A stretch of DNA of 56,541 bases from CAYQNU01 sp964419055 (GCA_964419055.1 CAYQNU010000021.1:1-56541); one strand, 5' to 3'; shown: positions 17,555-26,550, numbered from the stretch's first letter. Notes: generated by a model from the letters alone, not told the origin. Numbers and translations: made by a program.

Positions 17555-19903
17555 TTATTTTTTCACCACTTTCTTAACCGATTGGAACGATTCAGAATTT
17601 ACTTTGATGAAATACACACCTTGTGGTAAAGAAGTCAAATCAAATGAAGTAGTATATTGATTACTTACCCCATTTACAATAGTATTTTCAATTAATGAAC
17701 CTCTTACGTCAACCAATGAAATAGTCAAATCTTGATTACCATTTCCAAAAACCAAACCTACATTAATGATGTCATTTGTTGGATTTGGGAATAAATTCAT
17801 CGCAAAATCACCTTGATTTTCATCAATTCCGACTGTTGTGATACAGAAGTTGTGCTCAATTGAGTTACCAAAATCAGCAGCACCCATACTTACAAAAGTG
17901 TTATTGTATTGATCTTTGATATTATAGTTTCCATCGATTCCACATCCTGACCACTGAGCACCATTTAATCCATCTCCATATGAATCGAAGATTTCAAATG
18001 TGTAACAACCATTAGATAAACAGAAATTTTCTGTAACAATAGTTCCACCAGCAACAGGCGCAGCATCTGTTCCTGGATAAGCAGTTGGATTTTGAAATAA
18101 TATCGTTGCACTTCCTTGTGGTCTAATTTCCCAAGTTGTTTCAGAACCGTAGCAATCTAAATTTAAGTTCAACACCATTGGCATAGCATTAGCAAATGAA
18201 GTGTACACTTTTGAAATATTATCATTGGCAGTATTTTCATCAGCAGAGCCATTAGGGTTTGATGTAATACAATTGAATGTTTGAGAACCACCAGTAGTTG
18301 GACCGAAGAAAGAAGGTAAAGTAACATTTGCCGTAGCACCTGTAGCCAAAGAACCTGTCCAGTTGAAAACTTGGTTAGTGCCACCGTTTACGTTATACGT
18401 TATAGTTAATGATGTTAAGGTACTGGTACCATTGTTTTTTATAACAACAACGGGTGTAACCACATTGTTACAATAAGAACCAGAAGGAGAGGTTACGCTT
18501 TGTACGGTTGCATCTAAAGCATAAGCAGGAACATTATTAGGATCATAACCATCAAGAGTAGTGGTGGTGTTTGCTGGGTCTAACCAATTTTGAAGACGTT
18601 GAGCTGCATTTGAAGAACCATTTCCTGTCCAAGACATTGAGAATTTTCCGTAGTAATCGTTAATACTGTTGGCACAAGTAGCTTGACCACCATGTAATTG
18701 ACCAACAATTCTGTGATTTTGATCCCACAAACCTGAACCAGAAGAACCTCCTTCAGTAGTAGTATTTCTCTCCCAAGCTTCAATTCTCCATTCTGAGTTG
18801 GCTACAGTAGATAATCCTTGTGCTGACTGCAACACATCATCGTCAAAAGAAATTTTCTTAACGTCACCTGATGGATGGTGAATTCCTACCGCAGTAGTTG
18901 GAGTAGTACCAGAATTGTCCCAACCTGCATAATATACGTTCATTGCTGCAGAAGGAGTACTGTTAAGTTCAACTAAACCAAAATCTGAATCAGCTTTTGT
19001 AGCTCTTAAAACAGAACCATTTATAGAGTTTGCTGCCCAAGTGTTACTTGCAGGAGCAACTGAATTTGCAGAAGTTTGACTGCCACAAATGGTACTGTTG
19101 TAGTTAAATCTAAAAACAGCTGATGTCATCCCTGCTGGATTACAGTGGTTGGCTGTTAAAAAATAAGGTTTACCATCTTGAGCAGTGTTGTTAACCAATG
19201 TACCTGTACATAATCCACCACCTGCAGCAATACGAGCAACTGAACGAATTTCATTAGCCCAAGGTGAACCATCTGGACACATAACATCTAAGTTACAAGC
19301 ACCTGATTCGTTTACTTTTTCAGGGTACCATCCATTAATATCAATATAACCATGAACAACCATACCTAATAATAATCTACCTTGACCTGCAACTGATTTT
19401 GGCTCATAATATTCAATTATAGCTTCATCGCCTTTTATAAACTCAGTACCTAAATCATTGTTTACATTATTGTTTTGAGAAGTATAAGCTCCTAATACAA
19501 AATCTTTTGAAGGTGAATATAAGTATAAATGACCACCAGCAGGAATAAAGAAATCATTAAACACAAAATTTAATGATAAGGCACCTGTTGATTTGATTCT
19601 AATTCTCCAAATGCGATCACCATTTGCTAAAACGGTCCATTCACCTGAATTGTTTAAAGTGTAGTTAGTAGCATGTTCATATCCAAACATAAATGGACCA
19701 ACTTTATTGGCTGCATTTATTTCATTAATACGTTTCACTTCTTCCAAATCGAAAGAAGGCATGTTTTCAATTTCACTTACAACACGAATGGGTTGTTTGG
19801 TGGAAAAGCTTTGAGGACCTCCCATATCGTAAACTTGCCCAAAAAGGCTCATCGAAGATACAAGTGCAACCCCTAAAATAGATGATTGTAAAAGTGTTTT
19901 CAT
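17555..19903 (-). CDS. Secreted trypsin-fold (lysyl endopeptidase-like) serine protease with T9SS tail
   Basis: 782 aa. Signal peptide 1-22 (ending SLFGQ), an N-terminal propeptide-like region of about 200 residues, then an S1-type protease domain (about 203-450). The visible triad is His253 in LTANHC, Asp307 in SDFGLVEL and Ser388 in GGSSGSG; paired cysteines (C203, C209, C232, C254) fit the disulfide-rich lysyl endopeptidase (Achromobacter protease I) type. A CARDB/Ig-like domain (about 465-560), a second beta-sandwich with DSYGDGLNG, and a C-terminal type A sorting tail (LFPNPTNDI... KKVVKK) follow. It should be exported by T9SS and act outside the cell on proteins. The exact cleavage specificity is not provable from sequence. 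It is monocistronic with its own terminator. Confidence 0.9.
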   Translation of the reverse strand: MKTLLQSSILGVALVSSMSLFGQVYDMGGPQSFSTKQPIRVVSEIENMPSFDLEEVKRINEINAANKVGPFMFGYEHATNYTLNNSGEWTVLANGDRIWRIRIKSTGALSLNFVFNDFFIPAGGHLYLYSPSKDFVLGAYTSQNNNVNNDLGTEFIKGDEAIIEYYEPKSVAGQGRLLLGMVVHGYIDINGWYPEKVNESGACNLDVMCPDGSPWANEIRSVARIAAGGGLCTGTLVNNTAQDGKPYFLTANHCNPAGMTSAVFRFNYNSTICGSQTSANSVAPASNTWAANSINGSVLRATKADSDFGLVELNSTPSAAMNVYYAGWDNSGTTPTTAVGIHHPSGDVKKISFDDDVLQSAQGLSTVANSEWRIEAWERNTTTEGGSSGSGLWDQNHRIVGQLHGGQATCANSINDYYGKFSMSWTGNGSSNAAQRLQNWLDPANTTTTLDGYDPNNVPAYALDATVQSVTSPSGSYCNNVVTPVVVIKNNGTSTLTSLTITYNVNGGTNQVFNWTGSLATGATANVTLPSFFGPTTGGSQTFNCITSNPNGSADENTANDNISKVYTSFANAMPMVLNLNLDCYGSETTWEIRPQGSATILFQNPTAYPGTDAAPVAGGTIVTENFCLSNGCYTFEIFDSYGDGLNGAQWSGCGIDGNYNIKDQYNNTFVSMGAADFGNSIEHNFCITTVGIDENQGDFAMNLFPNPTNDIINVGLVFGNGNQDLTISLVDVRGSLIENTIVNGVSNQYTTSFDLTSLPQGVYFIKVNSESFQSVKKVVKK

Positions 19904-20007
19904 TGTGTAAAAGGTTATTTATTGGTTTTAAGAATTATAAAATTACAAAATATAATAGAATCGGCAACAAATCGATATTAACTTTTTTTCACAATTAGAA
20001 TAAGTCG

Positions 20008-20015
20008 TAACTTTG
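20008..20015 (+). promoter_or_regulatory. Promoter -7 element TAACTTTG
   Basis: Matches the Bacteroidetes TAnnTTTG box, 27 bp before the ATG at 20043. No clear TTG -33 box is seen at the usual spacing. Confidence 0.5.
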
Positions 20016-20042
20016 GGAATTCAATAATGAAAAAAAACAAGT

Positions 20043-20939
20043 ATGTTAAATCTGATCCGATATACAGCAGTATTTTTATTTATCGGTAGGGCTTATGAAC
20101 ATATTCGATGGATTGGTCCTTATCGAGATTTTTTTTATAACCCAATGGGTTTTGGTAGTTGGTATGCTGATTTGATCGGTAGAGACTTGAAGGACATTTA
20201 CAACGATTCGTTTTATGAAAATTTATTGAGTACATTGTCCTCTGGTATTGGAGTGGTTTTTATTTTGGCAGCGGTTGTTATATTGTTTTATGAACGGTTC
20301 TCTCGTTTTAAATGGATAATTTATTTGGCGGTTTTCTTTTTATTTACAACCTACATGGGGTATTTTATGGCCAAACATTTTAAAATGTGGGGAATGTTAT
20401 TGGAACATGCTTTGCAATTTGTGACGCCTTTACTATTTATATGGTGGAGTAAACAACAGTATACCAGGGCTGTGTATGTGGGAATTTGGGCTACGGCTTT
20501 TACTTTTTATTTTCACGGTTTGTTTGCAATGGGGTATTACCCACAACCAGGCAAATTTGTAGATTTAATTATTGCCTCCACCGGTTTGACCGAAGACGTG
20601 ACGCGATTTTTATTGAATGTAGTAGGTTATTTGGATATCACTTTGGCAGTGGTGATTATTATCCCTTTCTTGTACTTTACCGAATCAATCATGGAGCATA
20701 AAGCAGTACGTTATGTATTTCTCAGTTTTATGGGGTATACTGTTATTTGGGGATTTTTTACCTCATTAGCAAGAGTTTATTCGAGCTTTAGAAGCGATAT
20801 GATACTGCACTGGATGGACCAATATTGGATGGAGTTTTTGGTTAGAACACCGCATTTTATGATTCCATTGGTGTTGTTCCTTACCATTAAAAATAAGTAT
20901 ACAAAACCAGAAAACAAAAACGCCCTTCAATTGGATTGA
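20043..20939 (+). CDS. Multi-pass inner-membrane protein, unknown
   Basis: 298 aa with about seven to eight hydrophobic segments (near 5-15, 68-85, 89-110, 120-137, 143-160, 195-215, 225-245, 270-287). Many aromatic residues and charged loops such as RWIGPYRDFF and YEHIR are seen. I do not recognise a family and see no signal peptide or catalytic motif; transport or electron-transfer roles would be guesses. It is preceded by a TAACTTTG box. The last codons form the 5' arm of a terminator hairpin shared with the convergent gene ending at 20969. Confidence 0.65.
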   Translation: MLNLIRYTAVFLFIGRAYEHIRWIGPYRDFFYNPMGFGSWYADLIGRDLKDIYNDSFYENLLSTLSSGIGVVFILAAVVILFYERFSRFKWIIYLAVFFLFTTYMGYFMAKHFKMWGMLLEHALQFVTPLLFIWWSKQQYTRAVYVGIWATAFTFYFHGLFAMGYYPQPGKFVDLIIASTGLTEDVTRFLLNVVGYLDITLAVVIIIPFLYFTESIMEHKAVRYVFLSFMGYTVIWGFFTSLARVYSSFRSDMILHWMDQYWMEFLVRTPHFMIPLVLFLTIKNKYTKPENKNALQLD

Positions 20940-20949
20940 AGAGCGTTTT
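20917..20949. terminator. Bidirectional terminator overlapping the 3' end of a CDS
   Basis: A 14-bp stem with one mismatch, AAAACGCCCTTCAA (20917-20930) with TTGAAGAGCGTTTT (20936-20949), with T runs on both strands. The plus-strand stop codon (20937-20939) lies inside the 3' arm. It serves two convergent genes. Confidence 0.85.
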
Positions 20950-20968
20950 AAAAAATGAGATGAACATC

Positions 20969-22189
20969 TTATTTTTTCTTGTATTTTTTATTCAGTTTAT
21001 CGATTTTTTCTTGAATTTTTTTCGATTCTGCATCTAATTTAGCGTGTTCCGCATCAATTTTAGTTTGCTCCACTTTTGCATCGGCAGCATCAATTTTGTT
21101 CTTATCGATTTTTTTGTTAAGCTTGCTTTGATCTTCTTTTAGTTTATCTCTTTTTTTATCGATTTTGGCTAATGAAGCGTCTAATTTATCAAGTGATGCT
21201 TTATATTTTTCTTGAGCCGCTTTTTCTTTTTCAGCTTCTTTGGCTGCTTTTTCAGCTTCAGCCGCTTTTTTCTCAGCTTCTTTTTCTTTAGCAGCAGCTT
21301 CTTTAGCATCTTTTTCAGCATCTTTTGCTCCATCTTTTGCTTTGTCTGCTTCTTCTTTTGCTTTACCTTCTGCCTCTTTTGCCTTTTCTTTTGCGTCTTT
21401 TTCTGCTTTTTCAGCATTTTTTTCCGCTTCTTTTTTCATTTCAGCAGCATCTTCCTCAGCTTTGATTTTAGCTTGCTCTTTATCTAAATTATTGATTTTA
21501 TCTGCTTGTGCTTTTTTCTCATCTTCACGTGCTTTTTCTTCAGCCATGGCTTTAGCTTTAGCTTCTTGCGCCTTTTTCTCGTTTTCTTCTTTCAGTTTAT
21601 TAGCCTCTGATTTCGTAGCATCGGCATTTTTTTGAGTATCTGTTGCCTTATTGTTAGCATCAGCTGCTTTTTTATCCGATTCTGCTTTAGCTTTTGCAGC
21701 TTCTTCTGCTTTTTTCTTAGCTTCTTCAGTTGAAGCATTTAAAGCATCTACTTTTTCAGCTGAAGTAGTCATAATACTTTCAATACTATTATCCACTTTT
21801 ATGGTAGTGCTGGCAGCCATTCCCTCTAACATTGGGGCCATTTTAATGGCATAGTTGGCATTGTTCTTTAATACAGCACCATCTAATATGACAGTTTGTA
21901 AACCTTGTTTTTCAACTTTTAATTGTGTTACTATACCTTCGTAATTATCAATTTTTACATTAGCTTGACCTTTAGCATCTGTAGTAACTGTTTGTAAAGT
22001 TTTGCCACCTTGCATTACCAAAACAGAAGCACCTGCAATTGGTAAATCTTTGCTCGTAACAGAAACACGAATGGTTATGGTTTGTCCCTCTTCAATAAGT
22101 AATGTAGTTGTTTCATTGATGAATGTTGAATGTGCATTTATTTGCAATGTGCACAAAAATACGGATACAAGTATGAGTGTTTTTTTCAT
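20969..22189 (-). CDS. Secreted Ig-fold plus long Lys/Glu/Ala coiled-coil protein
   Basis: 406 aa. Signal peptide 1-19 (ending INA), then a carboxypeptidase-regulatory-like beta-sandwich (about 25-118; motifs VSVTSKDLPIAGASV and TTDAKGQANV) and a long alpha-helical coiled coil (about 130-406) of KAEEAAKAKAE-type heptads ending in KLNKKYKKK. The coiled coil resembles TolA-like or other periplasmic spacer helices. It is likely periplasmic or outer-membrane associated. The role is unknown; a link between cell-envelope layers is an inference from structure only. It lies downstream of the SPOR-domain gene on the same strand (65-bp gap). Low-complexity codons give long spurious antisense frames on the plus strand. 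Confidence 0.75.
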   Translation of the reverse strand: MKKTLILVSVFLCTLQINAHSTFINETTTLLIEEGQTITIRVSVTSKDLPIAGASVLVMQGGKTLQTVTTDAKGQANVKIDNYEGIVTQLKVEKQGLQTVILDGAVLKNNANYAIKMAPMLEGMAASTTIKVDNSIESIMTTSAEKVDALNASTEEAKKKAEEAAKAKAESDKKAADANNKATDTQKNADATKSEANKLKEENEKKAQEAKAKAMAEEKAREDEKKAQADKINNLDKEQAKIKAEEDAAEMKKEAEKNAEKAEKDAKEKAKEAEGKAKEEADKAKDGAKDAEKDAKEAAAKEKEAEKKAAEAEKAAKEAEKEKAAQEKYKASLDKLDASLAKIDKKRDKLKEDQSKLNKKIDKNKIDAADAKVEQTKIDAEHAKLDAESKKIQEKIDKLNKKYKKK

Positions 22190-22254
22190 ATTTTAGTTCT
22201 TTATATATTTAACAAATGTAAGAAGTTTTGCCGTAAATTTACTTACAAAAATCG

Positions 22255-23799
22255 TTATTTCTTTTGCACATACCCTTTCATTCCTTTGGAAACCAATTCG
22301 TTTTTGGCATTTTCTGCTGCGTCTTTTGAATCGTATGAACCAGCAGTAACTCGGAACATACCACCTGAAAGGGATGTCATGGAAGCAGAACCAAAACCTT
22401 CTGATTTTAATTTTTCTACTAAGGTAGAAGCATTGGTTTCTTTGGAAAAAGTACCGGCTACCAATAAGAAATTTCCGCTGGCACTTGCAGTCTCAGTGTA
22501 TTTTGGAGTGGTTGTTTTGGGTTCTTCTTTGGGTTCTTCAACCTCGGGTACCACTTCAGCAATGGGTTCTTCAATTACTGTTTCTTGAGCTGAGGTATCT
22601 ATTGCTTCTACCACATCTGCTTTGGCTTCAGGTTCCGTTGATGCTTCATTAGCATTTACTTTTTGGCTTTCTTCTTTTTTAGAATCTGTTTGTGTGGATG
22701 CTGTTTGTCCATTGTACCAATCTAATAGGTAATCTTTTTTGAGATACCCCAAAATGCCACCGCCTGCCAAAAGACAAATTAACGCTGAGAATAAAATGAT
22801 TCTTCTTATTTTTCGCTTTTTTTGTTCTTTTTCTAATTTAATTACACCTGCTGCAATCACTTCCAAAGCTTTATCTTCCTCTTTATTAGGGGTTTTTGGT
22901 GCAGGTTCTGGTGTTTTTTCAATTTGAGGGGTAACCGTTTTTACGGGTTCTACTGTTTTGGGTTCTTCGCGAATGGGTTCAACAACCGGAACATTTTGTT
23001 GGTTTGATTTAGGCTCAACTTTGTCTAAGTTTTCAGTTAACGCCAATAATTCTTCAATTTCCTGAGTATTTTCTGTCGTTTCAGCAACATCAATCGATTG
23101 ATTCGTGCTTTCAACGGGTTCAATAATTTCAATAGAACTAGGCGTTTCAACAGGGGTTTCTTCTATTTTAACTTCATTAGTATTGGTTGTTTTTCCGTTG
23201 AGTTGATTGAGTTTTTTGTTGAGCGCATCCACCACCGTTTTGCGGTTTTCGCCACGTGTATATTCGATTAATTTATTTTTATCGGTAAAGGATTCAATGC
23301 TTGCAATGGCCATTTTTGCTGAGAGGCCTGATGAGGTATTGGAGTCGGCAGTGCTCTCTTCAGTTAACTCTTCTTTAATTTTAATTGGTTCTGTTATTTC
23401 AGGTTCGGTATGCACCGGTGCTTCAAATTGGATTTTACGCGGTTCTTCTACTTTAATTTCAGCAACAGGTGTCACCCCTTCAGTTGGTTTGCTTTCTTGA
23501 TCGATTTTTTTGAGTTGAATTTTGTCTTCTTCCTTAACTAATACACCCACATTTTCAATCTGAATTGAATCTCCTTTAGATAGTTTTTCTTTTAAATCCG
23601 CAATCCATGTACTGACTTGTTGTTTTGCTTCTTCTTTTGAACAGTTTTGTTGACCCGAAACAAAATCAATTAATTTCCCATCATCGAATTTTAAGTATTC
23701 GTTGTAAACAAAATTATTCCCCAGTTTCATAATTGCTCCAAATTCAGGCAATATAGTTGTGGAATGAACTTCAAGACATTTGTGAAGTAATTGTTGCAT
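22255..23799 (-). CDS. HU-CCDC81 and SPOR domain protein (septal peptidoglycan binding)
   Basis: 514 aa. The N-terminal ~100 residues (LPEFGAIMKL...NEYLKFDDG...SIQIENVGVL) match the two bacterial HU-CCDC81 domains common in Bacteroidetes. A long acidic, proline-rich linker follows, then one transmembrane helix (333-352, RIILFSALICLLAGGG), another acidic linker, and a C-terminal SPOR domain (about 438-514, FLLVAGTFSKETNA...FRVTAGSYDS). SPOR domains bind denuded glycan at division septa, so the C-terminus should be periplasmic and the HU-like domains cytoplasmic. It probably takes part in cell division or wall turnover. It is followed closely by the coiled-coil protein gene and preceded by the cyclophilin gene (23-bp gap), suggesting an envelope-biogenesis operon. 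Confidence 0.85.
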   Translation of the reverse strand: MQQLLHKCLEVHSTTILPEFGAIMKLGNNFVYNEYLKFDDGKLIDFVSGQQNCSKEEAKQQVSTWIADLKEKLSKGDSIQIENVGVLVKEEDKIQLKKIDQESKPTEGVTPVAEIKVEEPRKIQFEAPVHTEPEITEPIKIKEELTEESTADSNTSSGLSAKMAIASIESFTDKNKLIEYTRGENRKTVVDALNKKLNQLNGKTTNTNEVKIEETPVETPSSIEIIEPVESTNQSIDVAETTENTQEIEELLALTENLDKVEPKSNQQNVPVVEPIREEPKTVEPVKTVTPQIEKTPEPAPKTPNKEEDKALEVIAAGVIKLEKEQKKRKIRRIILFSALICLLAGGGILGYLKKDYLLDWYNGQTASTQTDSKKEESQKVNANEASTEPEAKADVVEAIDTSAQETVIEEPIAEVVPEVEEPKEEPKTTTPKYTETASASGNFLLVAGTFSKETNASTLVEKLKSEGFGSASMTSLSGGMFRVTAGSYDSKDAAENAKNELVSKGMKGYVQKK

Positions 23800-23822
23800 A
23801 GCGTCTAATTCTAAAAATTTAT

Positions 23823-24641
23823 TTAAGGTATAATTTCCACCGATAAATATAGACTTTCTATTGGAAAATCGTAACTATCTTTTTCAACATTGGCAATTTT
23901 TCTGACCACATTCATACCGCTTGTGACCTCCCCAAAAACCGTATAAAGGTCATCTAAATGTGGTGTTCCGCCAACTTTTCGGTATACTTCTCTGCGGTAT
24001 TCGGGAATGTTAATATTATATTCTTTTTCCAAAGCATCCATGTAAGGATCAGACAAAGGTTGCGTTTCAATAATATAAAAATTATAAGGACTGGAATTTT
24101 TAGTACGTAATTCGGGTGCTATATCTAATTGTTCGCTCACTGCCATAGCCAATGCGCCATTTTTGTGAAAGTGATGACTTTTGATTTCTTCTGGAATGGT
24201 GTAACTTCCTATTTTTTGCATTTTGGCGTAGGTATCATCTCGATCTGAATTACCGCCTTGAACCATAAAGTTGGGAATGATGCGATAAAAGAGGGTAGAA
24301 TCAAAATAATCACGTTTAGCCAGCATTATAAAATTAGCACGATGCAGAGGTGTATCTTTATAAAGTAAGCAGGTAATGTTTCCAAATTTAGTAGTGATTT
24401 TGACCTTGGTTTCTTTATTTTCATTGGCATAAGCCATTAGTTTTTGAGCTACATTTTCGTTGTTGATCAAATTGGTATCTACCACTGGTTGGGGTGGAGT
24501 AGGTGTGCTGTCTTTTTTGGTTGTGTTTTTTTTATTTTCAGTTTTGGTTAGAACTGGCTGAGGTTCATCTGTTGCACATTGATTAAAAGTGCCTAAAACG
24601 GTAATGAAAATGAATTGAAATAAAAGTATTTTTTTATTCAT
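23823..24641 (-). CDS. Cyclophilin-type peptidyl-prolyl isomerase lipoprotein
   Basis: 272 aa from ATG 24641. This start gives a lipoprotein signal (MNKKILLFQFIFITVLGTFNQC) that an ATG 27 bp upstream would spoil. The mature protein has a charged, proline-rich linker and a cyclophilin domain (about 85-272): TKFGNITCLLYKDTPLHRANF, FYRIIPNFMVQGG (active-site Arg in FYRIIP), and a C-terminal VFGEVTSGMNVVRKI. It catalyses proline isomerisation during folding, probably in the periplasm, anchored to a membrane. The start overlaps the stop of the membrane J-protein gene by 8 bp, so the two are translationally coupled. Confidence 0.9.
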   Translation of the reverse strand: MNKKILLFQFIFITVLGTFNQCATDEPQPVLTKTENKKNTTKKDSTPTPPQPVVDTNLINNENVAQKLMAYANENKETKVKITTKFGNITCLLYKDTPLHRANFIMLAKRDYFDSTLFYRIIPNFMVQGGNSDRDDTYAKMQKIGSYTIPEEIKSHHFHKNGALAMAVSEQLDIAPELRTKNSSPYNFYIIETQPLSDPYMDALEKEYNINIPEYRREVYRKVGGTPHLDDLYTVFGEVTSGMNVVRKIANVEKDSYDFPIESLYLSVEIIP

Positions 24642-25521
24642 ACAAATATAAATAAATGTGTAATCCAAAAATTAATAACATCAAAATAGCTAAGTAGGTG
24701 CTAAGGTAAGCAAATACTAGATAAAAACTATTGGGACCTCTAAAAAATAACGTAAAACTAGGTAATAACAAAAACAAAAAATAAAGCCAAAACAAACGAT
24801 GAAAACCACTTTCATGATACAAAGCCCCTTCCGCTCCTTTTCCTTTGAGATTTAGATAAAGAACATCATTCATCAGTGGACTAATAAACACCGTAACCTC
24901 AGCGCCTTCTTTGGGTCGAAAATAATTGTAGTTCTGTTTATTCATATATTGCATGATGAGAAAGGAAACAATTTTGTTTTGTTTTTTAGATTCCTCGGTG
25001 TCTATTGCAAGATAGTGCATGTATTCATTATCGGAGTAGGTTATATTCATTACACAAGGCTTTTCTATGGGACTCAATAAAATATAATCGCAATAGATAA
25101 ATAGAGCAATTCCAAAAGATAATAAGGCAATGACTATCGAAAGCCAATTCATGAAAGAATGCTTGAGTTGGTGATAGCCAATTACCAAAATATGTTTTTC
25201 TCGAAATTCTTTTATTTCTTGAAATTTTTTGGTGCGTTCGGCACGTTTGTCCAAATCTTCTTTTGATACTTCTTTTTTAAAACGTTTGTCGTAAAATTTT
25301 TCAGAAAAATTGTTTTCTGAAGGTATTTCTTCTTTAACTGCGTTGTTTGGATTGGTTAAGAATTGATAAGCTTGATTTATTTCAATGAATTTATTTTGAG
25401 CCGCTTCTGTATTATTTTTATCTGGATGATATTGCAACGCTTTCCTCCTGTAGGCTTTTTTTATAGCTTCTTCAGATGCATTGTTTTTTAGACCTAATAT
25501 GGTTAAATAATGTTCTCTCAA
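24634..25521 (-). CDS. Membrane-anchored J-domain (DnaJ-like) protein
   Basis: 295 aa. A J domain fills residues 1-65 (LTILGLKNNASEEAIKKAYR, HPD at 33-35, KFIEINQAYQFL). There is no G/F or zinc region, so it is not DnaJ itself. A transmembrane region lies at about 125-150 and two more hydrophobic helices lie in the last 60 residues. It may recruit DnaK (Hsp70) to the membrane. The start is TTG (25519-25521); the J domain begins immediately after it and no in-frame ATG is nearby. It is first in a likely operon with the cyclophilin, SPOR and coiled-coil genes. Confidence 0.85.
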   Translation of the reverse strand: MREHYLTILGLKNNASEEAIKKAYRRKALQYHPDKNNTEAAQNKFIEINQAYQFLTNPNNAVKEEIPSENNFSEKFYDKRFKKEVSKEDLDKRAERTKKFQEIKEFREKHILVIGYHQLKHSFMNWLSIVIALLSFGIALFIYCDYILLSPIEKPCVMNITYSDNEYMHYLAIDTEESKKQNKIVSFLIMQYMNKQNYNYFRPKEGAEVTVFISPLMNDVLYLNLKGKGAEGALYHESGFHRLFWLYFLFLLLPSFTLFFRGPNSFYLVFAYLSTYLAILMLLIFGLHIYLYLYE

Positions 25522-25935
25522 AATATAAATCTGCTGAAAATTATTTTACAACTCGTTTTTTGTCGAAAGATACACAAAAATTAAAAAAGGTATTCAAAGT
25601 AGAGATTATTATTGCTTTATTATTTTGACATTCTAATTTCTTTTTTAGTAGGTTTTATTTCATTTATATAAAAGAGAGTTAAAATTTATTTGATTTTTAA
25701 AAACAAAATAATAACACTTAAATAATTGTAAATAAGTTTATAAAAAGTATATAACCGAATAATTACGGAAAGAAACGGACAATATCCGATTATAATTTTT
25801 TAGAGAAAATAAGTCGCCATTACTTTGCACTGTCGATTACCGGTAACAACGACAAAAACGAACAATTAAATAAGTAAATAACCCGTATCCACTCAAATAA
25901 AACAAAAATGTGTGGGTAAAAAAAAAACAAAAAAC
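25522..25935. other. Intergenic region between the J-protein gene and ssb copy 1
   Basis: 414 bp, very AT-rich. It must hold the promoter of the divergent J-protein operon and that of ssb. The only clear signal is a TACTTTG -7-like box at 25821-25827, about 110 bp before the ssb ATG. No tRNA, hairpin or open frame is convincing. Confidence 0.6.
25821..25827 (+). promoter_or_regulatory. Likely ssb promoter -7 element TACTTTG
   Basis: Close to TAnnTTTG (spacer of one base instead of two), in an AT-rich leader 109 bp before the first ssb ATG. A -33 TTG at the standard distance is not clear. Confidence 0.4.
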
Positions 25936-26131
25936 ATGAACAATTTAAGAAACCGCGTACAATTAATCGGACATTTNNNNNNNNNNNNNNNNNNNNNNNN
26001 NNNNNNNNNNNNNNNNNNNNNNNNNNNNNNNNNNNNNNNNNNNNNNNNNNNNNNNNNNNNNNNNNNNNNNNNNNNNCTACATCACTGAAATCGTTTGCCA
26101 AGAATTTGTAATGCTTGGATCAAAAAAATAA
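25936..26131 (+). CDS. ssb: Single-stranded DNA-binding protein, copy 1 (interrupted by assembly gap)
   Basis: The first 41 nt (ATG at 25936) and the last 55 nt (to TAA at 26129-26131) are identical to the intact copy at 26196. The middle is replaced by 100 N. If the hidden part equals copy 2, the true gap is 243 bp and the gene is an intact 112-codon ssb; with the 100-N placeholder the frame is artificially shifted. The upstream sequence shares a 17-bp AAAAAACAAAAAACATG block with copy 2. It could also be an assembly duplication, although the 3' and intergenic sequences differ. Confidence 0.7.
25977..26076. other. Assembly gap of 100 N inside ssb copy 1
   Basis: Exactly 100 N, bounded by sequences matching positions 26236 and 26480 of the intact copy. 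The expected hidden length is 243 bp. The gap was probably produced by the tandem duplication. Confidence 0.95.
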
Positions 26132-26195
26132 TCCATCAAAAAAGAACATTATCACATCATCAAATTGAATTAATTACCCTCAAAAAACAAAAAAC

Positions 26196-26534
26196 ATGAA
26201 CAATTTAAGAAACCGCGTACAATTAATCGGACATTTAGGTGCTAACCCAGAAATCAAAACATTAGAAAACGGAAACAAAATGGCAAAGTTGAACATTGCC
26301 ACCAACGAAAGTTACAAAAACCAAAAAGGTGAAACCGTTAAAGAAACCCAGTGGCACAATGTGGTAGTGTGGGGCAAACAAGTGAAAATTGCCGAGCAGT
26401 ATTTGCAAAAAGGAAATGAAATCTGCATTGAAGGAAAATTAAACAACCGCGATTATACAGATAAAGATGGCGTAAAGCGCTACATCACTGAAATCGTTTG
26501 CCAAGAATTTGTAATGCTTGGATCAAAAAAATAA
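26196..26534 (+). CDS. ssb: Single-stranded DNA-binding protein, copy 2
   Basis: 112 aa, a minimal SSB: the OB fold fills the chain (NRVQLIGHLGANPEIK, WHNVVVWGKQ, KGNEICIEGKLNNRDYTDKDG, TEIVCQEFVMLG). It binds and protects single-stranded DNA in replication, repair or uptake. The usual acidic C-terminal tail that recruits partner proteins is absent; the protein ends GSKK. Short SSBs of this kind are common in Bacteroidetes and often coexist with another SSB elsewhere. It is a tandem partner of copy 1, 64 bp downstream of it, and is followed by a strong terminator. Confidence 0.93.
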   Translation: MNNLRNRVQLIGHLGANPEIKTLENGNKMAKLNIATNESYKNQKGETVKETQWHNVVVWGKQVKIAEQYLQKGNEICIEGKLNNRDYTDKDGVKRYITEIVCQEFVMLGSKK

Positions 26535-26550
26535 ATATACTTTTTTCTCA

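Noticed and set aside
21181..21854. Long Ser/Ala/Phe open frames opposite the coiled-coil gene
   Set aside because: Low-complexity antisense of KAEEAA-type codons; the minus-strand gene has a signal peptide and start.
25820..26101. Minus-strand frame around the ssb gap
   Set aside because: It contains the N run and no recognisable protein; ssb on the plus strand explains the sequence.
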